Position numbers and translations under genes: made by a program | Shown here: positions 44,566 through 55,974 of the stretch, piece after piece | Position numbering within the stretch: the stretch's first letter is position 1 | Layout of the letters: each line of letters begins with the position of its first letter | Source of the DNA: Stenotrophomonas rhizophila | GTDB lineage: Bacteria; Pseudomonadota; Gammaproteobacteria; Xanthomonadales; Xanthomonadaceae | Length of the DNA stretch: 64,000 nucleotides | Reading direction: 5' to 3' | Assembly (NCBI RefSeq): GCF_007667275.1 | Contig: NZ_VDQT01000003.1 | Span: 372,001 to 436,000, forward strand | Notes under the pieces: generated by a model | Databases searched by the model: none | What the model saw: the letters and a program-made list of their open reading frames with translations, nothing else | Told to the model about the DNA's origin: nothing

Positions 44566-45774
44566 TCACCAGACGTCTTCCAGCTTCTGCGGCTTGCACG
44601 CCACCCACGATGCGCACAGCAGCACCAGCGCGCACACCAGCAGGAAGCCGAACGGCAGGTACCAGGCGCCGCTGATCGCGTGCAGCCAGCCGAACAGGAA
44701 CGGCCCCAGGCAGCTGAAGGCATAGCCCACGCCCTGCATGAAGCCCGACAGCGCCGCCGAACCGGCCGGGGTGCGGGTGCGCAGGTTGATCAGGGTCAAC
44801 GCCAGCGGGAAGGTCGAGGGGCCGATGCCCAGCAGCACGGCCCACAGCCACGGCGCCTGCATTGGCGCGAACAGCAGGCCGGCGAAGGCGATCAAAAACG
44901 CGCTGAACCCGACAATCACCAGCGGGAACGGGTTGCGCAGGCGCACCGCCAGGGCGGGCATGGTGAGCGACGGTACCAGCCCGAGTGCGGCGAAGATCGC
45001 CACCATGATGCCGCCGAAGGCCGGCGTGGCACCGGCTTCCACCACGATGCGCGGCAGCCAGGTGAACATCGAATAGGTCATCAGCGAGGTCATGCCGAAC
45101 ATCAGCGCCATGCCCCACGCCAGCGGCGTGCGCCAGACCTTGCCGTGCGGCTGCGCTGCCGGGTCGGCGGCGGTGTCCAGCGGGTCCGGGTGCGGGCGGC
45201 GGCGGGCCAGCGCGATCCAGGGCAGGGCAGCGGCCACCGCGAAGATCGACCAGATGCCCAGCGACACGCGCCAGCCGGCCTGTTCGGCCAGCGGCACTGC
45301 CATCAGCGCGGGCACCATCGTGCCCAGCTGCAGCACGGTGATGTAAAGCGTGCTCACCGTGCCCACGCGGTTGGCGAAGTAACGCTTCACCAGCGGCGGC
45401 ACCACCACGTTGCCGATGCCCATGCCGGCCAGCGCCACCACCGAGCCGAACAGCAGGCTGCCCACGCCACCGGCCATCGAGCGCAGCAGCAGGCCCACCG
45501 CCGCCAGCACCATGGCCAGCAGCGCGGTGCGCTCCAGCCCGATGCGGCGGGCCACCATCGGGGTGGTCACCCCGAACAGCGCGAACGAGGCGGTCGGCAG
45601 CATGCCCAGCACGCCGGTCATGGTGGTACCGAAGCCGAAGGTCTGGCCCAGCTGGTCGAGCAGCGGGGTGATCGAGGTCACCGCGGTGCGCAGGTTCAGC
45701 GCCGCCAGCAGGATGGCCGAAAACGCCAGCACGCGTCCGCGCAGCAGGGAAGTGGAGTGGGGGTCGGGGGTCAT
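44566..45774 (-). CDS. CynX/NimT family MFS transporter
   Basis: 402-residue major facilitator, 12 predicted helices, of the cyanate transporter-like family. LLAALNLRTAVTSITPLLDQL is the family opening (the NLR-T-x-x-P signature); VGTVSTLYITVLQLGTMVPAL and ALSGFMQGVGYAFSCLGPF follow. CynX/NimT members have been linked to cyanate, nitroimidazole or other small solutes; the substrate here is unknown. No cyanase gene is in view. Start at 45774 (MTPDPHSTSLL); upstream in-frame residues run into a SMAG element and the tRNA terminator. Confidence 0.88.
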   Translation of the reverse strand: MTPDPHSTSLLRGRVLAFSAILLAALNLRTAVTSITPLLDQLGQTFGFGTTMTGVLGMLPTASFALFGVTTPMVARRIGLERTALLAMVLAAVGLLLRSMAGGVGSLLFGSVVALAGMGIGNVVVPPLVKRYFANRVGTVSTLYITVLQLGTMVPALMAVPLAEQAGWRVSLGIWSIFAVAAALPWIALARRRPHPDPLDTAADPAAQPHGKVWRTPLAWGMALMFGMTSLMTYSMFTWLPRIVVEAGATPAFGGIMVAIFAALGLVPSLTMPALAVRLRNPFPLVIVGFSAFLIAFAGLLFAPMQAPWLWAVLLGIGPSTFPLALTLINLRTRTPAGSAALSGFMQGVGYAFSCLGPFLFGWLHAISGAWYLPFGFLLVCALVLLCASWVACKPQKLEDVW

Positions 45775-45875
45775 GGCAGGAATCTCTTGCAGGTGGCGCG
45801 GCACGTGGGGGTGCAGCGGAGTGCGGGCGCTCGGCGCAGGCCGTGAAGGACAAACGCTGCCGCATTGTACGCGCG

Positions 45876-45898
45876 GTAGAGCCACGCCCTGCGTGGCT
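45876..45898 (+). repeat. SMAG-type GTAG repeat
   Basis: GTAG, then AGCCACGC-CCT-GCGTGGCT, between the CynX-like gene and the tRNA genes. Confidence 0.8.
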
Positions 45899-45917
45899 GC
45901 TTCCGAACGACAAATAC

Positions 45918-45951
45918 AAAAAAGCCCGGAGGACATGTGTCTTCCAGGCTT
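45918..45951 (-). terminator. Terminator of the promoter-distal tRNA-Pro gene
   Basis: AAGCCCGGAGGACA and TGTCTTCCAGGCTT pair with one mismatch and one wobble; T-rich sequence follows on the minus strand. Confidence 0.7.
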
Positions 45952-45967
45952 CAATGTGACCACTTGT

Positions 45968-46045
<78 letters not shown>

Positions 46046-46136
46046 TAAGGAGCCGCCTATTGTATCGATCCCGCCCTTCGGCGGCAAGGGGGACCGTGTT
46101 GTTCACCTTCGGATGCCGTGTTGCCACGACCTTGAC

Positions 46137-46167
46137 AAAAAAGCCTGGAAACCGTGTTTCCAGGCTT
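46137..46167 (-). terminator. Terminator of the promoter-proximal tRNA-Pro gene
   Basis: AAGCCTGGAAAC and GTTTCCAGGCTT form a perfect 12-bp stem; T6 follows on the minus strand. It is closely similar to the terminator at 45918. Confidence 0.85.
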
Positions 46168-46184
46168 CAATGCGACCACCGGAG

Positions 46185-46261
<77 letters not shown>

Positions 46262-46319
46262 AAGGAGCCGACAAGGATACGGTGTGAAGGGATTATCGGC
46301 AACCTTTTTTTTGGAAGGT

Positions 46320-46344
46320 CACACGACCAACGGTCGTGTGCTAC
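46320..46344 (-). repeat. SMAG-type GTAG repeat that supplies the cydX stop codon
   Basis: On the minus strand: GTAG, then CACACGACC-GTT-GGTCGTGTG. TAG at 46343-46341 ends cydX. Confidence 0.82.
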
Positions 46345-46454
46345 CGCGCTTGGTGGTCGGCTTCGCCGACCTCACGCGCTTCGAACCACATGCCGTTGAG
46401 GATGGCGGCGGCCGAGGCCAGGCCGGTGCCGAGGATCCAGGCGAAATACCACAT
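46341..46454 (-). CDS. cydX: Cytochrome bd oxidase small subunit CydX
   Basis: 37-residue single-helix subunit needed for stability of the bd oxidase. MWYFAWILGTGLASAAAILN is the family start (WYFAWxLG), with GMWFEAREVGEADHQAR as tail. GGAGGT stands 6 bases before the ATG. It lies 93 bases downstream of cydB on the same strand, separated by two tandem SMAG elements. The stop is within a third element, and a GGTCGGC-GAA-GCCGACC palindrome lies in its last codons. Confidence 0.92.
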   Translation of the reverse strand: MWYFAWILGTGLASAAAILNGMWFEAREVGEADHQAR

Positions 46455-46479
46455 GGCAAAACCTCCAATATCACGTTCG

Positions 46480-46502
46480 GTAGGTGCCGACCGTTGGTCG
46501 GC
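46480..46502 (+). repeat. SMAG-type GTAG repeat, tandem copy 1 between cydB and cydX
   Basis: GTAG, then GTGCCGACC-GTT-GGTCGGCA. It is followed by a direct repeat at 46512. Confidence 0.82.
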
Positions 46503-46511
46503 AACATTTAG

Positions 46512-46535
46512 GTAGGTGCCGACCGTTGGTCGGCA
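46512..46535 (+). repeat. SMAG-type GTAG repeat, tandem copy 2 between cydB and cydX
   Basis: Same sequence and orientation as 46480, 32 bases further on; ends 12 bases past the cydB stop on the antisense side. Confidence 0.82.
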
Positions 46536-46547
46536 CGCTGGGCAATA

Positions 46548-47702
46548 TCAATACGCGTTCGGGTTGTCGGCCATGTCTTCGGCCGTGGTCTTGCCGCGCA
46601 TCACCCGGTACACCCAGCTGGTGTAGGCCAGGATGATCGGCAGGAAGATCACCGTGGCCACCAGCATGATGAACAGCGTGAGCTGGCTGGACGAGGCGTC
46701 CCACACGGTCAGGCTGCCGCTGGGCTGGCTGGACGAAGGCAGCAGGAACGGGAAGATCGCAAAGCCCACGGTCAGGATGATGCCGGCGATGGACGCGCCC
46801 GAGGCCAGGAACGCAGCCAACCCACGGCGGGCGCGCAGCAGCACCGCGCTGGCCAGTGCACCGGCCAGGCCCAGCAGCGGGAACACCAGCGTGAGCGGCA
46901 TGCTGCTGTAGTTGCGCAGCCAGCCACCGGCGGCCGCGCCGATCTCGGCGGTCTTCAGCAGCGGATTGGTCGGGCCGTCGGTGACCACCTGCGAGGTGAT
47001 CTGGTAGCCGGGCAGGCCGAACGCGACCCAGGCACCGCCTGCAGCGAACAGCACGAAGCTGAGCAGCGCCGCGATGCTGCCATAGCGGGCGGCACGGTCG
47101 GCGACAGCGCCGTCGGTCTTCAGCACCAGCATCGCCGCACCGTGCGACACCATCATCGCCACGCCGACCAACCCCGCCAGCAGCGCGAACGGGGTGAGCA
47201 GGCCGAAGAACGAGCCGGTGTAGAAGATGCGCATGCTGTCATCGAAGTGGTACGGCACGCCGAGCAGCACGTTGCCCACCGCCACGCTGGAGATCAGCGC
47301 CGGCAGCAGCCCGCCCACGAACAACACCCAGTCCCACGTGGTGCGCCAGCGCTTGCTGGGCATCTTGCTGCGGTACTTGAAACCGACCGGGCGCAGGATC
47401 AGCCCGAACAGCATGGCGAAAATCGCCAGGTAGAAGCCGGAGAAGCTGACGGCGTACAGCGGCGGCCAGGCGGCGAAGATCGCACCGCCACCCAGCACCA
47501 GCCACACCTGGTTGCCTTCCCACACCGGGCCGACTGTGTTGATCACCGTGCGGCGTTCCTCATCGGTCCTGGCCACGAACGGGAGCAGGGTGCCCACGCC
47601 CAGGTCGAAGCCGTCCATCACTGCCCAGCCGACCAGCAGGATGCCCAGCAGCAGCCACCAGACCAGGCGCAGCGTGGTGTAATCGAGTCCTAGAATTTCC
47701 AT
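46548..47702 (-). CDS. cydB: Cytochrome bd ubiquinol oxidase subunit II
   Basis: 384-residue membrane subunit of the high-affinity terminal oxidase. The [19 protein letters not shown] start, [23 protein letters not shown] (partly) and [11 protein letters not shown] are family signatures; eight to nine helices are predicted. The length matches CydB. It begins 15 bases after cydA. Confidence 0.96.
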   Translation of the reverse strand: MEILGLDYTTLRLVWWLLLGILLVGWAVMDGFDLGVGTLLPFVARTDEERRTVINTVGPVWEGNQVWLVLGGGAIFAAWPPLYAVSFSGFYLAIFAMLFGLILRPVGFKYRSKMPSKRWRTTWDWVLFVGGLLPALISSVAVGNVLLGVPYHFDDSMRIFYTGSFFGLLTPFALLAGLVGVAMMVSHGAAMLVLKTDGAVADRAARYGSIAALLSFVLFAAGGAWVAFGLPGYQITSQVVTDGPTNPLLKTAEIGAAAGGWLRNYSSMPLTLVFPLLGLAGALASAVLLRARRGLAAFLASGASIAGIILTVGFAIFPFLLPSSSQPSGSLTVWDASSSQLTLFIMLVATVIFLPIILAYTSWVYRVMRGKTTAEDMADNPNAY

Positions 47703-47717
47703 GGAGTTTCTCCTGCC

Positions 47718-49307
47718 TCAGGCCTGGCCGGGAGCCGGCACGGCGGCATTGTGGGGAAGCGGCGTACGCGCGGGCTGCAGCGACGGAAGGATGTCGGCCG
47801 GGCCGGTGCGGATCGCCTTGAGCATCAGCTTGACCTCGATCACCAGCAGCACCGTGTAGGTGGCGGTGAACACGGCCAGCGTGGTCAGGATTTCATGCAG
47901 GGCCAGGCCCGATGCGGCGTAGAAGGTCGGCAGCACGCCGTCCACCGCCCACGGCTGGCGGCCGTATTCGGCCACGAACCAGCCGCATTCGATCGCGATC
48001 CACGGGGCCGGTATCGACCACACCGCCAGCCGCAGGAACCAGCGCTTCTCATGGAAGGTGTTGCGGCAGGAGAAGTAGAAGGCCATCGCGAAGAACGCGA
48101 TCAGGTAGAAGCCCAGCCCGGCCATGATGCGGAAGGTCCAGAACAGCGGCGCGACGCGCGGCACGGTATCCATGGCCGCCCTGGAAATCTCATCCGGGGT
48201 GGCGTTGAGGATGTCGTCGCGGTAGCGCTTCAGCAGCAGCCCGTGGCCCAGGTCCTGCCAGTGGCGGTCGAACATCTCGCGCGCCTCGACATCGTTCTTG
48301 TCCCTGCGCACGCGTTCCAGCGCGCCGTAGGCAAGCTGCCCACCTTTGATGCGGTGTTCGGCCCGTTCCACCAGCTCCAGGATGCCCGGGATCGGCTGGT
48401 TGACCGAACGCGTGGCGATCAGGCCCATCAGGTACGGAATCCTGATGGCGAAATCGTTCTGCTGGGTCGTCTGGTTGGGAATGCCGAAGGCGGTGAAATC
48501 GGCCGGGGCACGCTCGGTCTCCCACATCGCCTCGATGGCGGCCAGCTTCATCTTCTGGTGCTCGCTGGCGGCGTACCCGCTCTCGTCGCCCAGCACCACC
48601 ACCGACAGCGACGACAGCAGGCCAAAGGCCGCCGCCACCGCGAACGAACGCCGCGCCACGTCCTGGTGCTTGTTGCGCAGCAGGTAGAACGCGCTGATGC
48701 CCATCACGAAGATCGCGCCGGTGACGTAGCCCGCGCTGACCGTATGCACGAACTTGGCCTGCGCCACCGGGTTGAACAGCACCGCGGCGAAATCCACCAC
48801 CTCCATGCGCATCGTGTCCGGGTTGAACACCGCGCCGGTGGGGTTCTGCATCCAGCCATTGGCGATCAGGATCCACACTGCCGACAGGTTCGTGCCCAGC
48901 GCCATGAACCAGGTCACCGCCAGGTGCTTGACCGGGCTGAGCCGCTTCCAGCCGAAGAAGAACAGGCCGATCAGGGTGGCTTCCAGGAAGAACGCCATCA
49001 GTCCTTCGATCGCCAGCGGCGCACCGAAGATGTCGCCCACGTAGTGGCTGTAATACGACCAGTTCATCCCGAACTGGAACTCCATCACCAGGCCGGTGGC
49101 TACGCCAATGGCGAAGTTGATGCCGAACAGCGTGCCCCAGAACAGGGTCATCTGCCGCCACACAGGCTTGCGGGTCATGACATACACGCTTTCCATGATG
49201 GCGACCAGGAACGACAGGCCGAGCGTGAGGGGGACAAACAGGAAGTGGTACATCGCGGTCAAAGCGAACTGCAGCCGCGACAGTTCTACGACTGTCGAAT
49301 CGATCAT
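47718..49307 (-). CDS. cydA: Cytochrome bd ubiquinol oxidase subunit I
   Basis: 529-residue haem-binding subunit oxidising ubiquinol and reducing oxygen. RLQFALTAMYHFLFVPLTLG has the axial His of b595; GTNLSAVWILIANGWMQNP and the GWFVAEYGRQPWAV ligand region are present. The Q-loop is of the long (bd-I) kind, with IPNQTTQQNDFAIRIPYLMG. It diverges from cydD across 228 bases that contain a perfect FNR-type box. Confidence 0.97.
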   Translation of the reverse strand: MIDSTVVELSRLQFALTAMYHFLFVPLTLGLSFLVAIMESVYVMTRKPVWRQMTLFWGTLFGINFAIGVATGLVMEFQFGMNWSYYSHYVGDIFGAPLAIEGLMAFFLEATLIGLFFFGWKRLSPVKHLAVTWFMALGTNLSAVWILIANGWMQNPTGAVFNPDTMRMEVVDFAAVLFNPVAQAKFVHTVSAGYVTGAIFVMGISAFYLLRNKHQDVARRSFAVAAAFGLLSSLSVVVLGDESGYAASEHQKMKLAAIEAMWETERAPADFTAFGIPNQTTQQNDFAIRIPYLMGLIATRSVNQPIPGILELVERAEHRIKGGQLAYGALERVRRDKNDVEAREMFDRHWQDLGHGLLLKRYRDDILNATPDEISRAAMDTVPRVAPLFWTFRIMAGLGFYLIAFFAMAFYFSCRNTFHEKRWFLRLAVWSIPAPWIAIECGWFVAEYGRQPWAVDGVLPTFYAASGLALHEILTTLAVFTATYTVLLVIEVKLMLKAIRTGPADILPSLQPARTPLPHNAAVPAPGQA

Positions 49308-49398
49308 GGCCTGGCTACCTCGTGGGGTTCTGGCGTATCAGGTGGCGGGAAGGGGGGGTCTACGGGATGGATTCTGTGACCAGCAACTTCAAACAGCC

Positions 49399-49412
49399 TT
49401 GATTCAGATCAA
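49399..49412. promoter_or_regulatory. Perfect FNR/Anr-type box between cydA and cydD
   Basis: TTGATTCAGATCAA, an exact TTGAT-N4-ATCAA. It lies 92 bases from the cydA ATG and 124 from the cydD start, so it could act on both divergent operons. Confidence 0.75.
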
Positions 49413-49535
49413 TGTAGGCGACGGTGGCGGGCGGCATCGTAGAGCCTCCCCCTGCGACCGTGCGCCGCACCGGAAGGGTACGCCGGCAGCCATTACAATG
49501 TCAGGCATCTCTTCTGCGGCCGCCAGTGATTCCTC

Positions 49536-51262
<1,727 letters not shown>

Positions 51263-51266
<4 letters not shown>

Positions 51267-52933
51267 ACCGCGGGCGCGACGAGTCCCTGAAGCAGGTGTT
51301 CGCCCGCCATCGCGGCCGGCTGCTGCTGACCGTGCTGCTGCTGTGGAGCACGATGCTGGCCGGCACCGCCCTGCTGGGCCTGTCGGGTGGCTTCCTCACC
51401 GCCGCCGCGCTGGCCGGCGCGGCCGGGCTGGGCAGCGGCTTCAATTTCTTCTCGCCGTCGGCCGGCATCCGCGGCCTGACCATGGCCCGCATCGTCTCGC
51501 GCTACTTCGAGAAGCTGGTCGGCCATGACGTCACCCTGCGCATCGCCCGCGACCTGCGCGTGTGGTTCTTCCGCCGCGCGCTGCCGTTGGCCCCGGCGCG
51601 GCTGGGCGGGGTGCGCACCGGCGAACTGCTGGCGCGGCTGATGTCCGACATCGGCGAAGTGGACGGGCTGCTGGTGCGCGCCATCGGCCCACTGCTGGCG
51701 CTGGGCGGAGTGTCGCTGGTGGCGGTGCTGTCGGCCGCGCTCATCCATCCGCCCGCCGCGCTGCTGCTGGCCGTGCTGGCCGTGGTGATCGGCGTGGCGG
51801 TGCCGTGGGCGACGGTGCGTGGCGCGGCGGGGCAGGAGCGCGACCGCGCGCTGCATCGCGCGCAGTTGCGGACGCAGGCCTTCGAAGGACTGGAAGGCGC
51901 CGCCGACCTGACCGCCCTGCAGGCGCGCGAGCACTGGAAGCTGCGCGTGCTGGTCGCCGCCAAACACGTGCGTTCCCGCGATCGGCGCCGCCGCTGGCGG
52001 CTGGTGGCCGGCAATGCACTGCATGGCGTATGCGCGGCGGTGGGCCTGGTCGGCATGCTGTGGCTGGCGCTGCGCGGGTTCGAACGTGGCGCGATCGACG
52101 CGGCGATGGCGGCAGCGCTGGTGTTCCTGACCGTCGCGCTGATCGAGCTGTGGGCAGGCATTGGCCTGGCATGGCAGTCGTGGTTGTCCGGGCGCGTGGC
52201 GGCCGCGCGGCTGGACGCCATCGTCGACCAGCCCGCCGGCGTGACCGATATCGACGCGCCGCTGCCCCTGCCCGCACAGCCGGCCGTCCTGCAGCTTGAC
52301 CAGGTGGGTTTCCGCTGGCCCGGGCAGGCGCGCGCGCTGTTGGACGACGTGCAGCTGCGCCTCGCGCCCGGCGAGCGCATCGCCATCCGCGGCGACAGCG
52401 GCAGTGGCAAGACCACCCTGTCGTCGTTGCTGCTGCGGTTGTGGGACCCGGATGGCGGGCGCGTGCTGTATGGCGGCCAGGACATCCGCAGCCTGTCCCA
52501 GGCCGACTGGCACGCGCAGATCGCGTGGCTGCCACAACATGCGCCGGTGTTTGCCGGCAGCATTGCCGACAACCTGCGGCTGGGCGATCCGGGCGCGAGC
52601 GACACCCGGCTGTGGCAGGTGCTGGCCGACGTGCGCCTGCAGGCGTGGGCCGAGCGGCTGGGCGGGTTGCAGGCCTGGGTGGGCGAGAACGGCGCCACCA
52701 TGTCGGCCGGGCAGGCGCGCCGGCTGGCACTGGCACGTGCGTTGCTGCGGGGCTCACCGATCCTGCTGCTGGATGAGCCGACAGAAGGCCTGGACGTGGA
52801 TACCGCGCATGCGTTGCTGCATGACCTGGTGTCCGCCCTGGACGGGCGCAGCCTGGTGATGATCACCCACGACGAACTGCCCGAAGGCATCGTGCACCGC
52901 AGCTACCACCTGCGCGACGGCACGCTGTCATGA
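51263..52933 (+). CDS. cydC: Thiol reductant ABC exporter subunit CydC
   Basis: 556-residue partner of CydD. Walker A is IRGDSGSGKTTLSSLLLRLW, the signature region ATMSAGQARRLALARALL, and Walker B ILLLDEPTEGLD, with MITHDE after. GFNFFSPSAGIRGLTMARIVSR is a CydC-specific N-terminal region. ATG overlaps the cydD stop (ATGA). With cydABX diverging, the locus holds all genes for a working bd oxidase. Confidence 0.95.
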
Positions 52934-52951
52934 CCTGGGGCGACGCATCCG

Positions 52952-52986
52952 CTTAGGTAATTGTACTTAGGTCGGCTACGTATAAC
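52952..52986 (+). promoter_or_regulatory. Direct repeat and possible promoter upstream of the Omp85-like gene
   Basis: CTTAGGT occurs at 52952 and 52966, 14 bases apart, followed by TATAAC at 52981-52986. The 14-base period suggests an activator site next to a -10 box; the regulator is unknown. Confidence 0.35.
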
Positions 52987-53055
52987 GGCCGTGGCTGGGG
53001 GGCAGCGGGGTCTGTCAGTGTGTCCGGGACACGATGAGGCATCCGGGAGCACGAC

Positions 53056-54252
53056 ATGCGTGGATGGAAGGCAGGTTTGGCGGCAGCCATGGTCCTTCAC
53101 TGTGCGCTGGCCGCGCCTGCACCTGCGCAGGGGACGGCATCGGACACCACAGTGCCGGCCCCGGCAGCCCCCAGCCACTCCATGTTCAAGGACGCGCAGG
53201 ATGGCCATTTCGACATGTCGCGCTGGTTGCTCGAGCGCAAGGGTTTCCTGCCGGTGCCGGTGATCATCAGCGACCCGGCCGTGGGCTACGGCGGCGGCGT
53301 GGCCCTGGCGTTCTTCCACCGGCCGGAGGGCGCAGCGCTCGAACGCACAGCTGCCGACGGGCGGAAGCAGATGATCCCGCCGAACATCTACGGCGTTGCC
53401 GGGATGAAGACCGAGAACGGCAGCACGGCCTACGGGGCGGGCGCCATGCTGCACTTCAAGGACGACCGCTGGCGCTACACCGGTGGGGTTGCCAAATCCT
53501 CGTTCAACCTGGACTTCTACACGCCGGGCAACGTGCTGCCGGAAGTGGGTATCGGCTACAGCTCCGACGGCTACATGGCGTTCCAGAAGATTGCCCGGCG
53601 CCTGGGCGACCAGTCGCTGTTCCTGGGCCTGCAGTGGATTTACATGGACCTGGACATCGGCTTCGACGTGGATTCGGACCGCCAGTATTTCAAGCCGCAC
53701 GAGCTGAACCGCAGGACGTCCGGCCTGGGGCTGTCGCTGCAGTACGACCAGCGCGACAATTCATTCACCCCCAACAGCGGATGGCTGGGCATGCTGGAGG
53801 GCAATTTCTACGATGACGCCATCGGCAGCGACAACGACTTCCAGAGCTACCGCGCGCATGCGTTCGGCTACCTTCCGCTGGGCGACAAGCGCTTCGTCCT
53901 CGGCGGTAGGGTGGATGTGCGTTGGGTAGGCGGCGACGTGCCGTTCTACCGGCTGCCGTACATCGACCTGCGCGGCATCGGCTCGGCCCGTTACCAGCAT
54001 ACGCGCGCTGCCACGGTCGAAACCGAACTGCGCTGGAACCTCACACCGCGCTGGGCCGCCATTGGCTTCGTGGGCGCGGGGCGCACCTGGGGCGAGCACG
54101 GCAGCTTCTCCGCTGCCACCAGCCAGGTGGCCAAGGGCGTCGGCGGTCGCTACCTGATCGCGCGCCAGCTGGGGCTTTACGTGGGCCTGGATTACGCATT
54201 CGGTCCCGAGGACGACACCGTCTACGTGCAGGTAGGCAGCGCCTGGCGCTGA
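53056..54252 (+). CDS. BamA/TamA-type outer-membrane barrel protein without POTRA domains
   Basis: 398-residue predicted outer-membrane protein. The signal peptide ends near PAPAQG. The rest is a bacterial surface antigen (Omp85) barrel: VGYGGGVALAFF, SLQYDQRDNSFTPNSGWLGM (the DxRDnxf-P-sG motif), GVGGRYLIARQLGLYVGLDY and the aromatic-type end VGSAWR. No POTRA domain is present, so it is not a general insertase. It is followed 118 bases later by a sulfatase gene; a joint function is possible but unproven. GGGAG stands before the ATG. Confidence 0.85.
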   Translation: MRGWKAGLAAAMVLHCALAAPAPAQGTASDTTVPAPAAPSHSMFKDAQDGHFDMSRWLLERKGFLPVPVIISDPAVGYGGGVALAFFHRPEGAALERTAADGRKQMIPPNIYGVAGMKTENGSTAYGAGAMLHFKDDRWRYTGGVAKSSFNLDFYTPGNVLPEVGIGYSSDGYMAFQKIARRLGDQSLFLGLQWIYMDLDIGFDVDSDRQYFKPHELNRRTSGLGLSLQYDQRDNSFTPNSGWLGMLEGNFYDDAIGSDNDFQSYRAHAFGYLPLGDKRFVLGGRVDVRWVGGDVPFYRLPYIDLRGIGSARYQHTRAATVETELRWNLTPRWAAIGFVGAGRTWGEHGSFSAATSQVAKGVGGRYLIARQLGLYVGLDYAFGPEDDTVYVQVGSAWR

Positions 54253-54278
54253 CGCCGTACGGACCAACGGGACAGAAT

Positions 54279-54297
54279 TACTTAGCCAGCGTAAGTA
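54279..54297. repeat. Short inverted repeat between the barrel and sulfatase genes
   Basis: TACTTA and TAAGTA flank a 7-base spacer. It shares the CTTAG core with the repeats at 52952. Confidence 0.3.
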
Positions 54298-54370
54298 GAA
54301 ACACGGTGGTCGCCCCCCCGCTGGCGCAGGGATCATCCATGGACCCGCCGCAGCACTCCTGGAGCACCCG

Positions 54371-55933
54371 ATGGCCACCGCCGCCAAGAAGAAAAAGACC
54401 GACAAGAAGCCCAACATCCTGGTCATCTGGGGCGATGACATCGGCATTTCCAACCTGAGCTGCTACTCGCACGGGTTGATGGGGTACCAGACCCCGAACA
54501 TCGACCGCATCGCCCGCGAAGGCATCATGTTCACCGACTCCTACGGTGAACAATCCTGCACCGCCGGGCGCTCCTCGTTCATCACCGGGCAGAGCGTGCT
54601 GCGCACCGGTCTGTCGAAGGTGGGCATTCCGGGTGCACCGATCGGCATGAACGAGAAGATCGTCACCATCGCCGCGCTGCTGAAGAACGAGGGCTATACC
54701 ACCGGCCAGTTCGGCAAGAACCACCTCGGCGACCTGAACCACATGCTGCCGACCAACCATGGCTTCGATGAGTTCTACGGCAACCTGTACCACCTCAATG
54801 CCGAAGAAGAACCGGAGATGTACGACTACTTCCCGGAAGATGAGTTCGGTGATTTCATCGCCACGGTGAAACCGCGCGGGGTGATACACAGCTTTGCCAC
54901 CAACAAGGACGACGCCACCGAACAGCCGCGCTGGGGCAGGGTGGGGAAGCAGAAGATCAAAGATACCGGGCCGCTCAACCGCGAGCGCATGGTCACCTGC
55001 GACGACGACTTCGCAGAGCGTGCGAAGGGCTTCATCAAGCAGGCCACCGACGACGACACCCCATTCTTTGCCTGGGTGAATTTCACCCACATGCACCTGA
55101 TCACCCACACCAAACCGGAGAGCCTGGGCCAGGCCGGTCGTTGGCAGTCGCCCTACCACGACACCATGATCGACCACGACAAGAACGTGGGTTCGCTGCT
55201 GGATTACCTGGACGAGCTGGGCATCGCCGACGACACGCTGGTGGTGTACTCCACCGACAATGGCCCGCACCGCAATTCGTGGCCGGACGGTGGCATGACC
55301 CCGTTCCGCAGCGAGAAGGACACCAACTGGGAGGGCGCATTCCGCATCCCGCTGGTGGCGCGCTTCCCCGGAAAGATCAAGCCGGGCACCATCTCCACTG
55401 AAATCGTGCAGCACCACGACTGGCTGCCCACTTTCCTGGAGGCGGCGGGAAACAGGACGGTGGTGGACGACCTGAAGAAAGGCGTCAAGGCGATAGGGCG
55501 CACCTACAAGAACCACATCGACGGCGTAAGCCTGTGGCCCTACCTGACCGGCAAGACCGAGCACTCGCCGCGCAAGCTGTTCGTCTACATCTCCGACGAT
55601 GGGGACACGTTGGGAATCCGCTATGACAACTGGAAGGTGACCTTCATCGAGCAGCGCTGCAAGGGAACCATGGCGGTCTGGGGCGAACCGTTCACCCCCA
55701 TGCGCATCCCCAAGATCTACAACCTGCGCACCGATCCGTACGAGTTCGCCGATGTCACCTCGAACACCTACTGGGACTGGTACATCAACCACGTCTACAT
55801 CGTATACGGCGCCATCGCGCTGCTGACGAAGTTCAACGAGACCTTCAAGGATTTCCCCAAGATCCAGAAGCCCAACACGTTCACCGCCGACCAGGCGATC
55901 GAAAAGTTGAACGACGCCGTCGCCGGAAAGTAG
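54371..55933 (+). CDS. Arylsulfatase-family hydrolase without signal peptide
   Basis: 520-residue sulfatase (alkaline-phosphatase superfamily). ILVIWGDDIGISNLSCYS holds the metal Asp pair. SCTAGRSSFITGQSVLRTGL contains the C-x-A-x-R site whose Cys becomes formylglycine. GQFGKNHLGD and STDNGPHRNSWPDGG give further metal and catalytic residues. The N-terminus is a Lys-rich stretch (AAKKKKTDKK) with no export signal, so it appears cytosolic, unlike most bacterial arylsulfatases. No formylglycine-generating enzyme is in the window. Substrate unknown. Confidence 0.9.
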   Translation: MATAAKKKKTDKKPNILVIWGDDIGISNLSCYSHGLMGYQTPNIDRIAREGIMFTDSYGEQSCTAGRSSFITGQSVLRTGLSKVGIPGAPIGMNEKIVTIAALLKNEGYTTGQFGKNHLGDLNHMLPTNHGFDEFYGNLYHLNAEEEPEMYDYFPEDEFGDFIATVKPRGVIHSFATNKDDATEQPRWGRVGKQKIKDTGPLNRERMVTCDDDFAERAKGFIKQATDDDTPFFAWVNFTHMHLITHTKPESLGQAGRWQSPYHDTMIDHDKNVGSLLDYLDELGIADDTLVVYSTDNGPHRNSWPDGGMTPFRSEKDTNWEGAFRIPLVARFPGKIKPGTISTEIVQHHDWLPTFLEAAGNRTVVDDLKKGVKAIGRTYKNHIDGVSLWPYLTGKTEHSPRKLFVYISDDGDTLGIRYDNWKVTFIEQRCKGTMAVWGEPFTPMRIPKIYNLRTDPYEFADVTSNTYWDWYINHVYIVYGAIALLTKFNETFKDFPKIQKPNTFTADQAIEKLNDAVAGK

Positions 55934-55942
55934 TCGGCCCCG

Positions 55943-55964
55943 GTAGCGCCGGCCGTTGGCCGGC
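55943..55964 (+). repeat. SMAG-type GTAG repeat
   Basis: GTAG, then GCCGGCC-GTT-GGCCGGC, between the convergent sulfatase and cold-shock genes. Confidence 0.82.
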
Positions 55965-55974
55965 CCTGGCGATC

